Source of the DNA: an uncultured Fibrobacter sp.
GTDB taxonomy: Bacteria; Fibrobacterota; Fibrobacteria; Fibrobacterales; Fibrobacteraceae
Assembly (NCBI GenBank): GCA_946408125.1
Contig: CAMJQW010000007.1
Location: 1-64,000, forward strand
DNA length: 64,000 bases
Direction: 5' to 3'
Made by a program: the position numbers and the translations under genes. The notes below the pieces were generated by a model. It ran no database searches, had not been told where the DNA came from, and worked only from the letters and a program-made list of their open reading frames with translations. Shown here in pieces: positions 30,479 to 40,063 of this stretch (the stretch's first letter is position 1; each line of letters opens with the position of its first letter).

Positions 30479-31691
30479 TACCCCCCAAATCCAGCACCAA
30501 CTCGGATTTATGCCCACCGATTGTATTCTTGATAGGAATAGCCGCCGTCACATAAACAGAACCCGAAAACTCCACCCCGTCAATCGACCCCGATATCGGA
30601 TTTAAATCATTGACGGAGCATGCAAAGGTGCAAGTTCCAGAAGTCGAGGAATGCCAATCCTCCGGCAAATTCATGACCACCGTCATCGTTCCGCTAGAAG
30701 TAAATGTTATTCCCGACTCGAGAGTTCCGTAAGACGTAAATTCGTAATCCGGCACATTCGAATCAATCGCCTTCACTGCCGGGCAAGTCACGTTCAGCAC
30801 GGTATTGTCGTCGTTCTCCACGTAGACCATCGGTTGAGCGGATTCGCCCTTCGCGGTAAATGTCGCCGTAGCCGAGGTTCCCTTGCCTAAGATTCCTTCC
30901 CCGATCCAGGTATACCCGGTAATTTTCGCGCCCTCACTCGTACAGCCCGTAACGCTCCAAGCGGCGGTTTTACCCTCAGAGATGTCTACCGTCTCCGATT
31001 CAGCGGTACACTTGCAGCCCTCGATGGCGATTCCCTGTACCTGCAGCGGAGCGCACTGGATAGTCTGCGCGTCATGCATCGACGTCTGAACCCTGACTGA
31101 CGCCGTCTTCGCACCGGAAGTCGCATAGCTGACCGTCGCGTTCCGGCTTTTATCCGTGACGTCATTCTTGGTCGCATCGCTGTCAAATGTCCACGTGTAT
31201 GTCGCTTCGAGCATTTCACGGACAGAGATTCCCGACGCATTTGCATTCCAGCGGAAAGCCCATGTCACGGTCGAGTTCAATGCGGCATAATCCCTATCCG
31301 GGGCACACGTTCCGAAGATTAATGCAGGATATATGGAATTGCTCGAATCTTCCGTAGATGATGCGGATTCGCTACTGGACGACGATTCATTGCCGGAAGA
31401 TTTATTTTCTTCTTTGCCAGATGACATCTTCTCTTCACTGCCGGAGGAACCTTTTCCTTCGCTGCCGGAAGATTCCTTCTCCTCAACGCCGGAGGACTTC
31501 TTCTCTTCGCTGCCGGAAGAAGCCGATTTACCGGAAGAGGAGGATTTCTCGGACGAGGAATAATCCGGTTCGTCCGCGGAAGCCCGCTGCACGAAGAAAT
31601 CCTCGTCGTTTTCGCTACTGCAGGCAAGGAACAGCGCACACGCGCACACCACGGAAACGCCCATACCCGCTTTAAGAAGTTCTGCTTTCAT
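30447..31691 (-). CDS. Secreted lipoprotein L4: Ser/Gly/Glu-rich linker, two PKD-like domains, unique C-terminal domain
   Basis: MKAELLKAGMGVSVVCACALFLAC|SSENDEDFF; TYTWTFDSDATKNDVTDKSRNATVSYATSGAKTASVRVQ; GCKCTAESETVDISEGKTAAWSVTGCTSEGAKITGYTW. Confidence 0.8.
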   Translation of the reverse strand: MKAELLKAGMGVSVVCACALFLACSSENDEDFFVQRASADEPDYSSSEKSSSSGKSASSGSEEKKSSGVEEKESSGSEGKGSSGSEEKMSSGKEENKSSGNESSSSSESASSTEDSSNSIYPALIFGTCAPDRDYAALNSTVTWAFRWNANASGISVREMLEATYTWTFDSDATKNDVTDKSRNATVSYATSGAKTASVRVQTSMHDAQTIQCAPLQVQGIAIEGCKCTAESETVDISEGKTAAWSVTGCTSEGAKITGYTWIGEGILGKGTSATATFTAKGESAQPMVYVENDDNTVLNVTCPAVKAIDSNVPDYEFTSYGTLESGITFTSSGTMTVVMNLPEDWHSSTSGTCTFACSVNDLNPISGSIDGVEFSGSVYVTAAIPIKNTIGGHKSELVLDLGGNESATCYLAW

Positions 31692-31733
31692 ACCCGCTAT
31701 ACCCATATATGGTCTCCCCTTTAAATTCAAGAA

Positions 31734-33215
31734 CTAGTCCTTTAAGCAACGGACGGAATTCGCAATAAGTGATACGGTACTCGTAAAAAAGAGTTGGTCC
31801 ATTTCATTGTGATGACTCACATGCATATAATACGGGCTAGAATTTTTATCTACGGAAGAGGTCCAAAGGAACGCGAACTCTCCTTGGCCTTGATTATCGT
31901 AGCCAGAATCATCCGGGTCCTTAAAGCCGTCGGGTACGATACGAAAACCATACTCGTCCGTACCGTTAAATCCTAAATCCCACCCGGAAGTCGACTTGAG
32001 GACATGCGCGGCCGCAATCATGGACGCTCCACCCACTGTCGCAATAAGAGTCTCGTATTCTTCCTTGCTGGGCAGGTGCCAGCCTTCGGGGCAAGCAGTC
32101 TGGGCCACCGAACCCGCATAGAATACTCCTTCCGATGTACAAACGTTCTTATAATACTCCTTCATACAACCGCTATTACCCTCGGCTGCGTACCTCAAGT
32201 TCTCGGCCATCCAGGTCTGCGAACCGATAGTCACCACCTTGTAGGCCTGTCCATCGCGAGGATCTACGAAGTAGTTCCCGATCGAGTCCGGATCGATGGA
32301 GGATGATGAAGACCACGGAATCGCCGATGAAGAAGACTCGGGAGGAGGAGGCCCGTCATCCCTGATGCATCGGACAGGAATTTTGAAATGTTCAAGCATT
32401 TGCCCCATATACGCCTGATGAGACTTTGGTTCAATCCCGATAAGAGAACCATAGAAGTAATCTTTTTTGGTAGCCGTCCAGAATAGCGCTTGGAAGCCCA
32501 CGTCGTGGAGACTGTTGCTATTATAATCCACATAGCCCCTCAACATCGAATCAAAACCGGTTCTGGAATACAGCGAATCGGCGGCCACGGCAGAATCACC
32601 GTAAAAAGCGATTAGAATCTCATACTCAGATTTCGAGGGCAGCCTCCAGCCTTCTGGGCAGGCTTTCGGAGCATCACTCCAATAATAGTAGTCCCCAACT
32701 TTTGCACACTCTTCGTCATCCTTTTCTTCGCCACATAAGGAGTGTTCCATCTTGTAACGGATGTTGTCAATAATCCAGGTCTGCGTGCCGATGGTCCTTA
32801 TCCTGTAGTTTTCCCCGTCACGTTCGTCCACGATGCAGTTGACATCCGTTTCCACGTTACACCTTGAGAACGACTTGATTGACGAGGAGCTTTCCTCCGA
32901 CGAGGAACTTTCCGAGTTGCTAGAAGCGACCGAAGAAGAGGATTCCTTTTCGCCGCTGCTCGAAGTCACCGAAGATGAGGATTCCTTTTCGCCACTGCTC
33001 GAGGCCACCGAAGATGAGGATTTCTTTTCGCTGCTGCTCGAGACCGCCGAAGAAGAGGAACCCTTTCCGCTACTGCTCGAGGACAACCCTTGAGAGGCGC
33101 TCATTTCCGGATTCGGACTTGCGGGGCTCCACGAATCGTCATCGTCACAGGCGACAAAGATTGCGCATGCGCACACCACGAGGGCGCATACACCCCACCT
33201 TTTCATATTCTTCAT
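31734..33215 (-). CDS. FISUMP lipoprotein F3 (two FISUMP domains)
   Basis: AIFVAC|DDDDSWSPASPNPEMSASQG; two FISUMP domains; ends ANSVRCLKD. Confidence 0.9.
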   Translation of the reverse strand: MKNMKRWGVCALVVCACAIFVACDDDDSWSPASPNPEMSASQGLSSSSSGKGSSSSAVSSSSEKKSSSSVASSSGEKESSSSVTSSSGEKESSSSVASSNSESSSSEESSSSIKSFSRCNVETDVNCIVDERDGENYRIRTIGTQTWIIDNIRYKMEHSLCGEEKDDEECAKVGDYYYWSDAPKACPEGWRLPSKSEYEILIAFYGDSAVAADSLYSRTGFDSMLRGYVDYNSNSLHDVGFQALFWTATKKDYFYGSLIGIEPKSHQAYMGQMLEHFKIPVRCIRDDGPPPPESSSSAIPWSSSSSIDPDSIGNYFVDPRDGQAYKVVTIGSQTWMAENLRYAAEGNSGCMKEYYKNVCTSEGVFYAGSVAQTACPEGWHLPSKEEYETLIATVGGASMIAAAHVLKSTSGWDLGFNGTDEYGFRIVPDGFKDPDDSGYDNQGQGEFAFLWTSSVDKNSSPYYMHVSHHNEMDQLFFTSTVSLIANSVRCLKD

Positions 33216-33246
33216 TATTCATTCCCCCTAATTAACCCATACTTTT

Positions 33247-34803
33247 TTAAAACTTCGTATCGACCGGATTGAAGGTGAACTTGACGCCGGAGCGTATCCA
33301 TCCATCGTAGCCGTCGTCACCCGATTCGTGCGCGAGATTTTCGTACTTGCGGAAACCGCCTCCCACGTAGAATCCGAACCAGCCGTTCACCTGCATCTTG
33401 TAGAGTCCGTCCAGCAGGTACTGGGATTCCTCGACTCCCGAAGGCGGCGTGTCGCCCCCATCGAGAGCGACGTTGTAATCGGTGTACATTTCCTTGTCGC
33501 CCTGGCGGAGCCAGGCGAGCGTGAGGGACAGCGAATGCCTGCCGTATTGCCAACCGAAATCAAACCACATGTCAAGGGCGTCCGCACCGCGGCGGTAGCC
33601 TATCGGGTAATCCACAAAGTAGGCGTCGGCATAGTCCGGGTCGTCCTGCTCGCGGTAGTTGCTGCGGTAGTTGCGGCGGCTCGTGTACTTGAGGAGCGGC
33701 AGCTTGCTGTTGTTCGCCACCGGGTCGGTACGTACCACGTCGAGCCTCCACGAGAAAAGCCCGTGCCGGGCCGTCTGCATTTCGTGATAGTAGCCCACCA
33801 GGTAGTTGATGACGGAGCGGCTCGTGCCCTTGTCGTCGTCTTCGCCGACCGGGCTATTGATGTCTTCCATGTTCACCTGAGTATAGAAGCGCGCGCCATT
33901 CGAGGTCTTGTAACCGAATTCGGCCGAAGTCGCCGCCGAGGTATAACCCGTGGCATAGTTGTCGTGCCAGTAGATGAACGGGCTCATGGAACGGAATTCG
34001 GGAGCCTTGCCGCCGATCATGCTCTGCTCGGCCACGTAAATCCAGAACTTGCGGGTTTCTACGCCGAAGCGGTGGAACATGAACGTCTTGATGTTGTCGG
34101 TATAGGTGCGGTTGCGCTGGTTCGCCACCTGCTTCGAGGGTTCCGTACATTTCTGCGCGTAGGCCTCCGTCCCTTCGGGAGGGCATCCGGTCGCCGGATC
34201 CACATCGTCGCCGTAAAGCCACGCATTGAGGGAACTGTAAAGGAAGTCGTAGCGGAAAATGCCCGGAGCGAACTTCCAGTGCACGCCATCGTGGTACGGG
34301 GCACCACCCACGAGGATGTCGTTCTTGGAAACCTTCAGGTCGTCTATCGCGAAGCGCCCGAACTGCACAAAGCCCACCGGGTTATACCACTTGGCGTAGG
34401 CGTTGTTCGGCACGTTGATGTCGAGCTCGCTCGGGTCGTACGTGAAATTCTTGTGGAGGTCGTCCTGGTACCAGGCTTCAAGATCGCGGCGCAGCGGCGC
34501 TTCCAGGAGCACATGAAAATCCTTGTAGCCCGCGCGGAAGCTGAGCGTAAAGAAGGGGTTGAGATGTTCCTCGTAGCTGCGGGCGTTTTCGAGGGGAATC
34601 TGCAGGCCGCGCCAGTTGCCGCCATACCATTCCGCCGTATCTACCGCGAACATAGGGTCGGTCGGACCGCCGTTAAACCCGATATCGAAATCCGTGCCTA
34701 TCTGAAAATAGCCGCGACTACCCGATTGCGCACCCGCGGAACCGTCAGCCCACGCGGCAGCGGCCGCCAGGCAAAAAAACGCCATAAGAACAGAACGTTT
34801 CAT
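33247..34803 (-). CDS. Predicted outer-membrane protein
   Basis: MKRSVLMAFFCLAAAAAWADGSAG signal peptide; aromatic barrel-like strands ending ...YDGWIRSGVKFTFNPVDTKF. Confidence 0.6.
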   Translation of the reverse strand: MKRSVLMAFFCLAAAAAWADGSAGAQSGSRGYFQIGTDFDIGFNGGPTDPMFAVDTAEWYGGNWRGLQIPLENARSYEEHLNPFFTLSFRAGYKDFHVLLEAPLRRDLEAWYQDDLHKNFTYDPSELDINVPNNAYAKWYNPVGFVQFGRFAIDDLKVSKNDILVGGAPYHDGVHWKFAPGIFRYDFLYSSLNAWLYGDDVDPATGCPPEGTEAYAQKCTEPSKQVANQRNRTYTDNIKTFMFHRFGVETRKFWIYVAEQSMIGGKAPEFRSMSPFIYWHDNYATGYTSAATSAEFGYKTSNGARFYTQVNMEDINSPVGEDDDKGTSRSVINYLVGYYHEMQTARHGLFSWRLDVVRTDPVANNSKLPLLKYTSRRNYRSNYREQDDPDYADAYFVDYPIGYRRGADALDMWFDFGWQYGRHSLSLTLAWLRQGDKEMYTDYNVALDGGDTPPSGVEESQYLLDGLYKMQVNGWFGFYVGGGFRKYENLAHESGDDGYDGWIRSGVKFTFNPVDTKF

Positions 34804-34869
34804 CTCTATCTTGTAATTTAACAAAAAGAATGCTTTGTGCGCAAGAAAAATGTTCCTTGCAAGATAAAA

Positions 34870-34894
34870 GCGCCCCGCAACAGGTGCGAGGCGC
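34870..34894 (-). terminator. Intrinsic terminator hairpin downstream of ftsZ
   Basis: Minus strand GCGCCTCGCacctgttGCGGGGCGC followed by TTTTAT. Confidence 0.7.
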
Positions 34895-34906
34895 AAAAAA
34901 AGGAAA

Positions 34907-34938
34907 GAGTCGCCCGGGCAGGGAGACCCAGGCGACTC
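34907..34938 (-). terminator. Second intrinsic terminator hairpin downstream of ftsZ
   Basis: Minus strand GAGTCGCCtgggtctccctgcccgGGCGACTC followed by TTTCCTTTTTTT. Confidence 0.7.
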
Positions 34939-34995
34939 CCTTGTGTTGTGGTGAGCACGCACTCGCGCGCTCGTTGTGTGTGTTAATTATCCGGA

Positions 34996-36570
34996 CTAGA
35001 ACAGGTCATTGTCGCCCAAACGGAGGAACGCCGGAACGTTGTAGTCGATTCCGTTCGTCTTGAGCGAGTTTTCAGGATACTTCAGGGAACGATCTTCCTG
35101 GGCAGGCTGCATCACCGGTTCGGACACCGTCTGACGGGAATTGGCAGGATTGCTGTAATCACCGTTGGACAGGGTATCCACATCGGCCATGGCAGACATC
35201 TCTTCGGTATCGCGCTGAGAGCTGACCGTCGTGAACACGAGTTCTTCTTCGGCCTGGGCCTTCGCGTTGAACTGGGCGGAAGCGAACTTCGCCTCTTCAA
35301 CAGGAGCGGCCGGAGCCTGGGCGGGCATCACGTCCATCGGCATCGTACGAGCTTCGGGAGCAACAGCCGGCATGGCAACCGTATTGTGCGCGAGGGCCGC
35401 GAAGTTCAGCGTGGTCGGACGCGGAGTGGCCTGCTGGATACCCGGCTGGATCACCGGAGCCTGCGGGGCCGGAGCCGGCTGCTGGAAACCAACAGACGGA
35501 GCACCGATGGTGTTCACGATATCCTGGGTACGCTGGGCAGTAGCCTGCTGGATGGTCTGCTGGGCAGCGGAGCCACCGCAACCCGTCGCGATGACGGTGA
35601 TGCAGACCTTCTCGCCGAGTTCCGGGAGCAGGATGTCGCCGATGATGATGTTCGGGTCACCCATGTCACCCACAGCCTTGTAGATGTGTTCCATGGATTC
35701 GCTGTATTCGATCATGGAGAAGTTTTCGCCATGGGAAACGTTCACGAGCACGCCGGTGGCGCCTTCCACGTTCACGTCTTCCAGGAGCGGAGAAGAGAGG
35801 GCCATATCGACGGCACGGATGCCGCGGTTTTCGCCTTCGGCGATGCCGGTACCCATGAGGGCGCTGCCGCCGTTGGTCATGACGGTGCGAATGTCCGCAA
35901 AGTCGACGTGGATGAGGCCATGACGGAACATGATGTCGCAGATGCTGCGCACCGCGTTGCCGAGGATTTCGTCGGTCAGGCGGAAGGCTCCGTCGAGGGT
36001 GAGGGTCTTGTCGGTAGACTGGACGACGCCCATAAGCTTTTCGTTATCCACCACGATCATGGTGTCGACCTTGTCGCGCAGTTCCTTGATGCCCTTCGCG
36101 GCATTCCTGGAGCGGACGGGACCTTCGTAGCGGAAGGGCTTGGTCACGACGGCGACGGCGAGGATGCCCATTTCGCGGGCAATCGTACCGATAACCGGAG
36201 CGGCACCCGTTCCGGTTCCGCCACCCATGCCAGCCGTAATGAAGATCATGTCGGCGCCCTTCATGGCTTCCTTCAGTTCTTCGATGTTCTCTTCGGCAGC
36301 CTTGCAGCCCACATCGGGCTTGGCGCCGGCGCCGAGAGTCTTGGTCGTCTTCTGGCCGATGGCGATCTTGTGATCGGCCATGCTCAGCTCGAGAGCCTTG
36401 GCATCCGTATTGACGGCGTAGTATTCCACACCGGCAATCTTCATGCCGACCATGCGGTTGACCGTGTTGCCGCCGGCACCGCCGACGCCAAACACCTTGA
36501 CCTTGGCATTGTTGATGGTAGATTCGTCCATCATGATATGGGACGTTTCGTTGGTTTCGAATTCACTCAT
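34996..36570 (-). CDS. ftsZ: Cell division protein FtsZ
   Basis: KVFGVGGAGGNTVNRM; AGMGGGTGTGAAPVIG; C-terminal peptide YNVPAFLRLGDNDLF; long Ala/Gln/Pro linker. Confidence 0.98.
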   Translation of the reverse strand: MSEFETNETSHIMMDESTINNAKVKVFGVGGAGGNTVNRMVGMKIAGVEYYAVNTDAKALELSMADHKIAIGQKTTKTLGAGAKPDVGCKAAEENIEELKEAMKGADMIFITAGMGGGTGTGAAPVIGTIAREMGILAVAVVTKPFRYEGPVRSRNAAKGIKELRDKVDTMIVVDNEKLMGVVQSTDKTLTLDGAFRLTDEILGNAVRSICDIMFRHGLIHVDFADIRTVMTNGGSALMGTGIAEGENRGIRAVDMALSSPLLEDVNVEGATGVLVNVSHGENFSMIEYSESMEHIYKAVGDMGDPNIIIGDILLPELGEKVCITVIATGCGGSAAQQTIQQATAQRTQDIVNTIGAPSVGFQQPAPAPQAPVIQPGIQQATPRPTTLNFAALAHNTVAMPAVAPEARTMPMDVMPAQAPAAPVEEAKFASAQFNAKAQAEEELVFTTVSSQRDTEEMSAMADVDTLSNGDYSNPANSRQTVSEPVMQPAQEDRSLKYPENSLKTNGIDYNVPAFLRLGDNDLF

Positions 36571-36604
36571 AGTTTTTCTCCCTGATGATTGTGAGTGGTT
36601 GTTG

Positions 36605-37849
36605 TTAGAAATAAGTCCTGAAAAAATCCATGAATCGCTGAAAACCCTTTTTCACCGACACGGAAATCTGTTTACCCGTTTCGCGCCTTCTGTTTTCACG
36701 CTGCTTGCGTGCCGCATAGTGCAACAGCCCTATGCCGGTCGCGTAAGAGGGATTGCGGAAAGCTTCCTGGATACCGCTTGTGCCCTTGGGGTGCCCGATG
36801 CGCACGGGCTTGCCGAACACCTTGTCCGCAAGTTCGTCGATGCCCTCGAGCGAGCAGCAGCCGCCCGTAAGGACGATACCGCCGTTGATGAGGGTATCCA
36901 TCTTGTGCTTTTCCAAGTCTTCCTTCAAAGTCTTGAAAATTTCGACCACGCGTGCGCTGATGACGCGCGCAAGGAGTTTGCGGGAGCACTGGATATCGCC
37001 ACGATCGCCGACACCCGGGACCGGGAAGGTTTCGTCCTCGATCAGGTTGCTGATCTTGCACGTACCGTATTTCTTCTTGATTTCTTCAGATTTGGACAGC
37101 GATATAGGTACCTTGAGGCACTTGCTGATATCGCTAGTAATGGTATTGCCCGCGAGGTCGAGCGATGCGGTATAGCGGACCGACTCGCCCACGAATACGG
37201 CGATGTCCGCCGTGCCGGCGCCGATATCGATCAGCGCAACGCCCAGCTCGCGTTCGTCGTCGGTAAGAACGGCATAGGCGGCGGCAAGCGGCTCGAGCAC
37301 GAAGTCCATCACGTGCAGGCCGGCGCTTTTAACGCACTTGTCCAGGTTCTGTATTGCATTCGGACGGGAAGTCACCACCTGGACATCTACGCCCAGGCGC
37401 CGGCCGTTGAGGCCCTTCGGATTGCGGATGCCCGCCTGGTCATCTAGCGTGTATTCACCCGGGAACACGTGGATGATCTGTCCCGCGGATTCAGGAATGG
37501 TGCTCGCCTGGTTCTTGACGTTCTCGATATCCTGGCTTCGCACTTCCCCGGTCGGGAGCGTCACGAGACCCTTGTAATGCAGTGACGTCACGTGCTTACC
37601 CGCAATGCCCACGTAGACGTCATGGACATCGACCGATGCGAGTGATTCGAGCTGGCGAGCCGCCTTCTGCAGGCATTCCACCACGGAATCTATCTCGTCG
37701 GAATTGGTCAGCGGAAGGTCACCGCATTCCAGAACGCGGACCGAGTTTTCGGTAACGGCCCCCATAAAGAGGTTTATCTTGGAAGTCCCGATGTCAAGGC
37801 CGAAAATCAGGTCTTCCTTCCTTATTTCATTCTGTCTGTTATCATCCAT
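36605..37849 (-). CDS. ftsA: Cell division protein FtsA
   Basis: LIFGLDIGTSKINLFMGAV; VALIDIGAGTADIAVF; NGGIVLTGGCCSLEGIDELADKVFGKPVRIG; next to ftsZ and ftsQ. Confidence 0.95.
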   Translation of the reverse strand: MDDNRQNEIRKEDLIFGLDIGTSKINLFMGAVTENSVRVLECGDLPLTNSDEIDSVVECLQKAARQLESLASVDVHDVYVGIAGKHVTSLHYKGLVTLPTGEVRSQDIENVKNQASTIPESAGQIIHVFPGEYTLDDQAGIRNPKGLNGRRLGVDVQVVTSRPNAIQNLDKCVKSAGLHVMDFVLEPLAAAYAVLTDDERELGVALIDIGAGTADIAVFVGESVRYTASLDLAGNTITSDISKCLKVPISLSKSEEIKKKYGTCKISNLIEDETFPVPGVGDRGDIQCSRKLLARVISARVVEIFKTLKEDLEKHKMDTLINGGIVLTGGCCSLEGIDELADKVFGKPVRIGHPKGTSGIQEAFRNPSYATGIGLLHYAARKQRENRRRETGKQISVSVKKGFQRFMDFFRTYF

Positions 37850-38690
37850 TGAGACACCTCTTGTCAAAATTTCTTACGTAGGCGAATCCCGCATAGCGCA
37901 AATCCACCTCTCCCGCGCATCGAATGTCCTGCGGGAACCCGGCCCTTACGGATTCGTAAAGGGAATACATTTCCTCACCCCACCCCGTTTCGGGAAAGAG
38001 CACCCTGTGGCCCACATCCCGGAAAAACACTTCGAACGCCCTGTCTTCTTCGCTCCACGACACCTGCGAAACCTTGTCGTAAAGCTTCCTGTCCCCGGAG
38101 CGCATCGCATAGAGGAACAGCGAAATGGGCTTGATCTTGTCTATGGATTCGACATCCGCAACCGGAAGGTGGAATGCCGTCGTCATCGAAAGCGGCAGAA
38201 CCATCCCGCGTTCGGAATACACGGTCGCCTTGCCTCCGTTGAACACGGACACGACCGGAGACGCTTCCTTGAGCTTGATTTCGAGCGACGACGGGAAATA
38301 CTTCTTCACCGCGACAGAATGGATGAGCGGCATCTGCAGGAGCGATGCCTGCACCGAATCGGCATTCACTTCCGACATGAGCATTCCCGGTTCCACCTGG
38401 GCGTTCTGCACCACGTCTTCCCAAGAGAGCATACGGTTGCCCTCGATATCGATGTACTGCAAATGGCGCAGTTCCATCGGATTGAAGCGTTGCAGGTAGA
38501 AGCGGTGCGTCCAAGCGGCGGCACCGGCAATGGCAATCACGAGGAACAAGATCCAGCCACGGCGTTTGAACCAGCGGAACGTTCCGCCGACGCCACGCTT
38601 CACTTTCTGTGCGCGTGCTTTCTTCCGCTTTTCCTCGTTGTAACCGATTCTGCGGCCCAAGAATGTCGTCTTGGATTCGCTCAAATACAT
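37842..38690 (-). CDS. ftsQ: Cell division protein FtsQ (POTRA-containing)
   Basis: Basic N-terminus, single TM, RHLQYIDIEGNRMLSWEDVVQNAQVEPGMLMSEVNADSVQASLLQMPLIHSVAVKKYFPSSLEIKLKEASPV (POTRA). Confidence 0.9.
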   Translation of the reverse strand: MYLSESKTTFLGRRIGYNEEKRKKARAQKVKRGVGGTFRWFKRRGWILFLVIAIAGAAAWTHRFYLQRFNPMELRHLQYIDIEGNRMLSWEDVVQNAQVEPGMLMSEVNADSVQASLLQMPLIHSVAVKKYFPSSLEIKLKEASPVVSVFNGGKATVYSERGMVLPLSMTTAFHLPVADVESIDKIKPISLFLYAMRSGDRKLYDKVSQVSWSEEDRAFEVFFRDVGHRVLFPETGWGEEMYSLYESVRAGFPQDIRCAGEVDLRYAGFAYVRNFDKRCLNG

Positions 38691-40063
38691 TCCTCCAAAA
38701 TGCGAGTTCCGAGTTTATAAATGTTTCCTGCACCCATCAGCACGACGACATCGCCCGACTTGAGCTCATCCTTGAGGATAGGCAGCAAATTCAGCTGGTC
38801 GCCCACGAAACGGGCATTGCGGTGGCCACGGTCGCTTGCGCTGTTTGCCACGAGCGCGCCGGTCACGCCTTCAATCGGGCGTTCACGTGCGGCGTAAATA
38901 TCAGTCACCAGGAGCACATCGCAGTTGGCGAACGCCATGCCGAAGGCTTCGTGCTGGTCGCGGGTACGGCTGAACAGATGCGGCTGGAACGCAACCACAA
39001 TTCTCTTGTCCGGGAACGCCTCGCGGAACCCGAGAAGGGTCGCGGTCGATTCCGTCGGGTGGTGTGCATAATCGTTGAACACCATAATCCCGTTCTTTTC
39101 GCCCATGAATTCAAAGCGGCGCGTGACGCCCTGGAATTCGGCACAGGCCTTACGGGCTACGTCGGCAGAAATGCCTTCCTCGATAGCGAGGGCAACCGCC
39201 GCAGTCGCGTTGAGCACGTTATGGCGGCCGGGAATCTGGAGGCGGAATTCGCCCAGGCACTCGCCGTCGTTCAAGATTTCAAAAACCGGGAAACCCTTCT
39301 CGAAGCGCAGGTTATCCACGCGGTACTTGGCCTGACGGCTGAAACCGTAGGTAATCACGGGCTTGCGCACGCGGGAAAGAATCGCCTGCACGTTCGGGTC
39401 ATCAAGGCAGAGGATCGCCTGCCCGTAGAAAGGAATCTTGTTCACGAACTGAACGAAGGCGTCCTTGATTTCCTCAATATTCTCATAAGTATCCAGGTGA
39501 TCGGCATCGATATTCGTGACGATGGCCGAAGAAGGCATCATCGAGAGGAAGCTACGATCGAACTCGTCGCTTTCGGCAATCAGGTAATCACCCTTGCCCA
39601 CCTTGGCGCCACTGCCCTTGCCCTTCACGACACCGCCCACAATGATAGTCGGGTCAAGGCCAGCTTCTTCCCAGATTTGGCCGACAATGGACGTCGTAGT
39701 CGTCTTTCCGTGCGTACCGCAAATCGAAAGCGTGTACTTGAGGCGCATCAGCTCACCGAGCATTTCCGCGCGGCGGATCACCGGGATGCGGCGGTTGCGG
39801 GCCTCGACAAGTTCAGGATTGTCATGCGGCACGGCAGAGGAATACACGACCAGGTCCGCATCCTCCACGTTCTTCGCGTCATGCTTCGGAGCAATCTTTA
39901 TGCCGAGTCCCTTGAGGTATTCGATGACCGGGCTTTCGCCCATATCGGAACCGGACACGTCAAAACCGTTCTCGTGCAGGACTTCGGCGATACCGGACAT
40001 TCCGGCACCCCCGATGCCGACAAAGTGCAGGCGACGGACTCGTTTACAATCATTAATCTGCAT
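38681..40063 (-). CDS. murC: UDP-N-acetylmuramate--L-alanine ligase
   Basis: RLHFVGIGGAGMSGIAEVL; ICGTHGKTTTTSIVGQIW; VFNDYAHHPTESTATL. Confidence 0.97.
   Translation of the reverse strand: MQINDCKRVRRLHFVGIGGAGMSGIAEVLHENGFDVSGSDMGESPVIEYLKGLGIKIAPKHDAKNVEDADLVVYSSAVPHDNPELVEARNRRIPVIRRAEMLGELMRLKYTLSICGTHGKTTTTSIVGQIWEEAGLDPTIIVGGVVKGKGSGAKVGKGDYLIAESDEFDRSFLSMMPSSAIVTNIDADHLDTYENIEEIKDAFVQFVNKIPFYGQAILCLDDPNVQAILSRVRKPVITYGFSRQAKYRVDNLRFEKGFPVFEILNDGECLGEFRLQIPGRHNVLNATAAVALAIEEGISADVARKACAEFQGVTRRFEFMGEKNGIMVFNDYAHHPTESTATLLGFREAFPDKRIVVAFQPHLFSRTRDQHEAFGMAFANCDVLLVTDIYAARERPIEGVTGALVANSASDRGHRNARFVGDQLNLLPILKDELKSGDVVVLMGAGNIYKLGTRILEECI

Noticed and set aside
26702-33215. Diversity-generating retroelement (DGR) acting on the FISUMP variable regions
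   Set aside because: No reverse transcriptase ORF or template repeat is visible in the window. Differences between F2 and F3 variable regions involve all bases and include synonymous changes, not adenine-specific substitutions.
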